Source: Pelagibacterales bacterium SAG-MED15
GTDB lineage: Bacteria > Pseudomonadota > Alphaproteobacteria > Pelagibacterales > Pelagibacteraceae
Assembly (NCBI GenBank): GCA_014654065.1
Contig: JACWDM010000002.1
Coordinates: 124,001 to 188,000 of the forward strand
DNA: 64,000 nt
Direction of reading: 5' to 3'
Below, piece after piece: positions 63,867 through 64,000 of this stretch (position 1 is the stretch's first letter; each line of letters begins with the position of its first letter). Made by a program: the position numbers and the translations under genes. The notes under the pieces are model-generated. The model was given only the letters and a program-made list of their open reading frames with translations, did not search any database and was not told where the DNA came from.

Positions 63867-64000
63867 ATGTCTAAGAAATGTGAACTAACTGGTAAAATAC
63901 CTTTGAAAGGCCACAAAGTGAGTCACGCCAATAATAAGACTAAAAGAAGATTTCTTCCAAATTTAAAAAAAGTAAGATTTAAAAGTGAGCTTTTAAAAAA
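63867..64000 (+). CDS. rpmB: 50S ribosomal protein L28, N-terminal part
   Basis: The first 44 codons of a gene cut by the window end. [10 protein letters not shown], the [19 protein letters not shown] segment and VRFKSELL match L28. The chain reads [20 protein letters not shown] and onwards, so it has the alphaproteobacterial start. The promoter upstream suggests its own transcript. Confidence 0.93.
   Translation, partial: MSKKCELTGKIPLKGHKVSHANNKTKRRFLPNLKKVRFKSELLK

Overview
The window looks like a stretch of a streamlined, AT-rich marine alphaproteobacterium of the SAR11 / Pelagibacterales group. The reasons are the low GC content, very tight gene packing (frequent 1-13 base overlaps), a DMSP demethylase that resembles the Pelagibacter enzyme along its whole length, and two structured RNA leaders (a SAM-II type aptamer before metX and an ffh leader RNA) of kinds reported in this group. 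There is no rRNA, tRNA, CRISPR array, insertion sequence or prophage. No gene-free stretch exceeds 300 bases. The longest gaps are 53895-54083 (metX riboswitch), 11914-12071 (ffh leader RNA), 3942-4067 (before the TRAP binding protein; no structure I can name) and 40007-40111 (before atpH; no convincing promoter).

Layout. 1-8759 (+): a 2-hydroxy/2-keto acid island, with an FMN hydroxyacid oxidase (cut by the window edge), aminotransferase, FAD lactate/glycolate-type dehydrogenase, 2-hydroxyacid reductase, a Tat-exported TRAP binding protein followed by a UUCG terminator and its two permease subunits, an amidase and a tiny membrane protein. 8774-10179 (+): a lipid-facing alpha/beta hydrolase and an unknown exported protein. 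10172-11913 (-): ftsY and dapF. From 12072 to 44900 every gene lies on the + strand: ffh-rpsP-trmD-rplS, leuCDB, a DMSP block (dmdC, dmdB, alpha/beta hydrolase, dmdA), asd, then a TCA supercluster (sdhCDAB, mmsA, mdh, sucCD, sucAB, lpd), priA and the F1 ATP synthase genes atpHAGDC. 44893-53894 (-): rppH, ctpA, rsfS, nadD, proA, proB, obgE, rpmA, rplU, gloB, metW, metX. 54084-56056 (+): hisC and tyrA. 56053-61134 (-): TPR-sulfotransferase, NlpC/P60 hydrolase, AmpG-like transporter, trkH. 61217-64000 (+): lysK, pyrD and the start of rpmB.

How the parts fit together. Two sulfur-related units are present. The DMSP block demethylates DMSP and activates and dehydrogenates the product, a route that ends in methanethiol. 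metX makes O-acetylhomoserine, an acceptor onto which methanethiol or sulfide can be placed to make homocysteine or methionine; its mRNA appears to begin with a SAM-sensing aptamer. asd, which supplies the homoserine branch, directly follows dmdA. The DMSP genes sit between leuB and asd, which are neighbours in many other alphaproteobacteria, so they look like an insertion into an old syntenic block. Two other conserved blocks have lost members: rimM is missing between rpsP and trmD, and rlmH plus a murein-hydrolase activator are missing between rsfS and ctpA. The most striking non-coding signals are the ffh leader RNA, which can form two mutually exclusive helices, and the metX aptamer starting almost at the predicted transcription start.
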